Shown: positions 8,239 through 10,939 of the stretch, piece after piece
Layout: each line of letters begins with the position of its first letter
How positions within the stretch are numbered: position 1 is the stretch's first letter
Source: Cruorifilaria tuberocauda
Taxonomy: Eukaryota > Nematoda > Chromadorea > Rhabditida > Onchocercidae
Direction of reading: 5' to 3'
NCBI GenBank assembly: GCA_013365365.1
Contig: JABVXU010001068.1
Location: forward strand, 1-10,939
Length of the DNA: 10,939 nucleotides
Position numbers and translations under genes: made by a program
Notes under the pieces: generated by a model
Seen by the model: only the letters and a program-made list of their open reading frames with translations
Databases searched by the model: none
Told to the model about the DNA's origin: nothing

Positions 8239-8674
8239 TGAAGTACTGTATAACACTAGTCAACAACTTCTTTCTGTTACACAAAAGAATTTCTAAGATC
8301 TAAAATACTGTAATCAACAACTTCTTTCTGTTGCACAAAAGAATTTCGAAGATTATTTTCTTTTTATCTAAAATACTGTATAACAGTAATCAACTTCTTT
8401 CTGTTACACAAAAGAATTTCTAAGATCTAAAATACTGTAATGAATAATTTCTTTCTGTTACGCAAAAGAATTTCTAAGATTTTTCTTTTTATCTAAAATA
8501 CTGTATAACAGTAATCAACTACTTCATTCTGTTGCACAAAAGAATTTCTAAGATCTAAAATACTGTAATCAACAGTTTCTTTCTACTATACAAAAGAATT
8601 TCGAAGATTATTTTCTTTTTATCTAAAATATTGTATAACAGTAATCAATAACTTCTTTTTGTTATATATAAAAG
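8239..8674. repeat. Tandem array of about 7 monomers with alternating 54/74-bp spacing
   Basis: The monomer core is TCTAAAATACTGTA ... AACTTCTTTCTGTTACACAAAAGAATTTC(T/G)AAGAT. The CTGTTACA-equivalent word starts at 8274, 8328, 8401, 8455, 8529, 8583 and (decayed) 8659, giving intervals 54, 73, 54, 74, 54 and 76. Long monomers add TAACAGTA after TACTGTA, making the hairpin TACTGT-ATA-ACAGTA, and are preceded by a TTTTCTTTTT insert. So the true repeat is a two-monomer unit of about 127-130 bp. Confidence 0.93.
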
Positions 8675-9800
8675 AGCATAAAAGCATTATTTTTCTAACT
8701 TAAGCATATTAAAGCAAAACTTTTCGGTATAATATAAACACAAGTAAAATTAACCCAAATTAGCATAAAACATAAGTAAACATGAAGCATAAGTTGAACA
8801 TGCATATATAATTTCAAATTAAAGAAATAAAAAAATTTTCATTTCTTCTTTCTTCTGCATTTTTTCTTCATAATATTTCTTTATTTACTAATTTATTTAC
8901 AAATTTTTTTTTCTTTTCATTTCAGCTATTATAAATAAATTGCTAAAAGAATAAAATTTACTCGATTTACTTTATTAATAGTAATTCTTTAAGAGAGAAA
9001 AATTTCCATTTTAATTCGTCAATTCAAATTTTTTAAATTTCAGTTTGATTTTAATTTTTTAATTTCAATTTTATTTTTTATTTCAAAGAATAATAAATTT
9101 ATACTAAAATATCAAAAGATTTATTTGTTTCGGAAATGTGATATAAAATAAATTTGAAATAAAATTCCATTTTATTATTGTTAAATTTACTTTCTCTAAA
9201 TTTTTTATAACAACTTTATCATTTTTTATTAATATAAATTACAAAAAAAAAATCATGATTCATATTTTATCATTGGCTGAAAAATTTATTTTGTTACAAA
9301 GTAATGAATATATTTAATAATTGATTTGATAAAGTAAAGTTTGACTTTATAATATGTTTTCCTATTTCATATTTTAATTCATTCAATAATTACAATAATA
9401 ATTTGTAATATTAAATTTTATGTCCGATAGCAGTGATAAAATTTGACAAATTAATTTTTTTTAATTTAACGAACAAGAATAATAAGCATTAAATTTTAGT
9501 AATATTTCAGGAAAAAGGCAAATTCATTTTTTTGATTATTCATTACAATTGACCTTGTTTTCATCGGTGAAATAATTAAATTAATTAATACTTAATTAAT
9601 CAATTAAATATTATCGCAGTGCTAAAAGAAATGAAATGCAAAACCAAAACCAATCGAATTCTGAAAAAATATTGCATTTAAACGAATTTAAATTTAAATG
9701 TATGTTTTATGTATGTTTTTTTAAAAACGAAAAAGTGCAAGAAAATAGTTATCGAACTGCAGAGAAAATAAAGTATTAACAAAAGTTTTTCGCAAAGAAA

Positions 9801-9821
9801 TTTTTTTTGCTGCAAAAAAAA
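9801..9821. repeat. T/A-rich perfect hairpin
   Basis: TTTTTTTTGC, one T, then GCAAAAAAAA. A further A9-C-T10 block follows at once. The gene context gives no reason to call it a terminator. Confidence 0.6.
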
Positions 9822-10050
9822 ACTTTTTTTTTTGAGTGAATTGTTTGAAAGCAATAAAAACAATAAAAATAAAATGGGTGGCGAAGAAAAGGGAAAACTC
9901 TAGAATTTTTAATACTTTAGTCTTACTAAATGTTTCATATTTCAATTTATGATTTTAATAATTACTTTTTATTGATTACTTTATTTTAATTACTTAATAA
10001 TAATTACTTTACTTTAATAATTACCCTTTTTTAATTAATGAGCCTTAGAT

Positions 10051-10074
10051 TAGCTAGCTAGCTAGCTAGCTAGC
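10051..10074. repeat. (TAGC)6 microsatellite
   Basis: Six uninterrupted TAGC units. The tract is self-complementary and could extrude a hairpin. Confidence 0.95.
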
Positions 10075-10510
10075 CATATTTAGCCTTTCTAATAATTCGT
10101 TATATTATTATAATTGAGAGTTTTTTTTTTCTGTAAAATATCATGATTGTAAAAAAAATTGCAAATTATACAATTTGTAAAATCTGAATTGATTTTTTGA
10201 TAATAATTTAATTGCTTTTTTTTAAAATAGAAATTTAAAAACTTTTTGAAAAAATCATAATTTTACGTGATAAATATTAACAGCAATATGTACTTATATT
10301 TTTGTAAATAATTGATTTACTTAAATTAATTGTTGACTAATTACTTAATTTAAATTCAAGTGGCAAGAGAAATAATAGAACATATAACTTTATGACTAAT
10401 CAATAAAATTGACAAACAATTAATTAAAAAAAGATTATTAACTGAGATTAATTGTTGAATGGTTGAAATTAATCAATCGTTAATCATCGTTATCATCAAT
10501 CACTAATTAT

Positions 10511-10628
10511 CGATCATCAATTGAACTTGACCAAATTACTTTAACTTTAATAGAACTGATTTTGACTACCGATCATCAGTTGAATTTAATCAAATTACTT
10601 AAACTTCAACAAAATTGAATTTGATAAA
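10511..10628. repeat. Diverged 59-bp tandem pair
   Basis: CGATCATCA(A/G)TTGAA starts at 10511 and 10570 and is followed in both copies by CAAATTACTT(T/A)AACTT. The second copy decays toward the end. Confidence 0.7.
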
Positions 10629-10939
10629 AAATGAAAATTAAAGATTTTTTTAAATTCATTACTTGAAATATCTAATGCTTCTTTTCCACTTTTTCCTTTT
10701 ATCATTTTAAACTTGACAATACTTTCTTTCAGATTTCTACCGACTTTTTTAAAAAAATTTTTCATAAATTTAAAAAAAAAGAGTTTTTTGCTCAAGAAAT
10801 AAACTTTGGATGTAATTTCAGGAAGGAAAATTTATTTTTCATAGCAAAAAATAGTAACATGAAAGGAATATATAAGTAATCAATTACTCATCATCGATTG
10901 TATCATTCAATTTCAGTATTGAATTTTTGAGAATTTCGT

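Larger units (their letters stand above)
6013..10939. other. 3' flank, no supported gene
   Basis: Very AT-rich throughout. Open frames on both strands here are dominated by Phe, Lys, Asn and Ile and lack paired splice sites or domain character. Named contents are the tandem pair at 7061-7174, the alternating repeat array at 8239-8674, a T/A palindrome at 9801-9821, a TAGC microsatellite at 10051-10074 and a 59-bp tandem pair at 10511-10628. Isolated good acceptors occur at 7215, 8925, 9510, 10732 and 10821 without convincing exons. Confidence 0.6.

Noticed and set aside
8239..8674. Array considered as CRISPR
   Set aside because: Eukaryotic context, no unique spacers between identical short repeats, and monomers are similar over their full length.
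8926..8934. Very good acceptor TTTCATTTCAG followed in phase 0 by CTA TTA TAA
   Set aside because: It could give a three-codon terminal exon after 6006, but would need a 2.9-kb intron spanning the repeat array. An isolated acceptor is weak evidence in T-rich sequence.
9874..9903. Nine-codon ORF starting MGGEEKG in an AAAATG context
   Set aside because: Too short, with no flanking exon signal and no donor.
9678..9945. Two overlapping minus-strand open frames of 61 and 74 codons
   Set aside because: Phe/Lys/Leu-rich translation of A/T runs, mutually overlapping, crossing the T8GC/GCA8 palindrome, with no splice-site or domain support.
10595..10795. Minus-strand 66-codon frame starting MSKKLFFFKF
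   Set aside because: Lys/Phe/Asn-rich low-complexity sequence. Length is within chance for this base composition. It lies partly in the decayed end of a tandem repeat.

Overview
This is an AT-rich, eukaryotic, intron-containing stretch. By eye G+C is in the low-to-mid 20s percent overall and clearly higher only in short coding blocks. The best supported content is one split gene on the + strand. Four exons can be read at 2478-2567, 3189-3302, 4648-4821 and 5806-6012. They are separated by introns of 621, 1345 and 984 bp, and every junction is GT-AG in phase 0. The short coding blocks, long AT-rich introns and TTTCAG-type acceptor before the last exon suggest a nematode, possibly one of the AT-rich parasitic groups such as filariae. 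That is inference; another AT-rich invertebrate is not excluded.

The joined exons encode 194 residues of a four-transmembrane protein: TM1 at once, a roughly 55-residue loop with two cysteines and an N-G-S sequon, TM2, TM3 running across an exon junction, then TM4 and a Tyr/Trp-rich cytosolic end. The layout resembles the LAPTM4/5-like and related small four-TM families of invertebrates, but I cannot name an orthologue. The model has no start codon: the first visible exon opens directly with TM1 after an in-frame stop, so a 5' exon must lie in the first 2.4 kb or outside the window.

Layout: 1-2477 is AT-rich 5' flank or first intron, with a palindrome cluster, a foldback repeat, several short tandem duplications and a trinucleotide tract. 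The gene lies at 2478-6012, with a possible poly(A) signal at 6105-6110. Its introns hold a 42-bp tandem pair, a pair of palindromes, an approximately 80-bp duplication, a 109-bp duplication carrying TC microsatellites, and an unexplained 69-codon open stretch at 5123-5329. From 6013 to the end there is no convincing gene. The main structure there is an array at 8239-8674 in which 54-bp and about 74-bp intervals alternate.

Most other open frames are AT-rich noise or weak candidates. No rRNA, tRNA, CRISPR array or recognisable transposase was seen.
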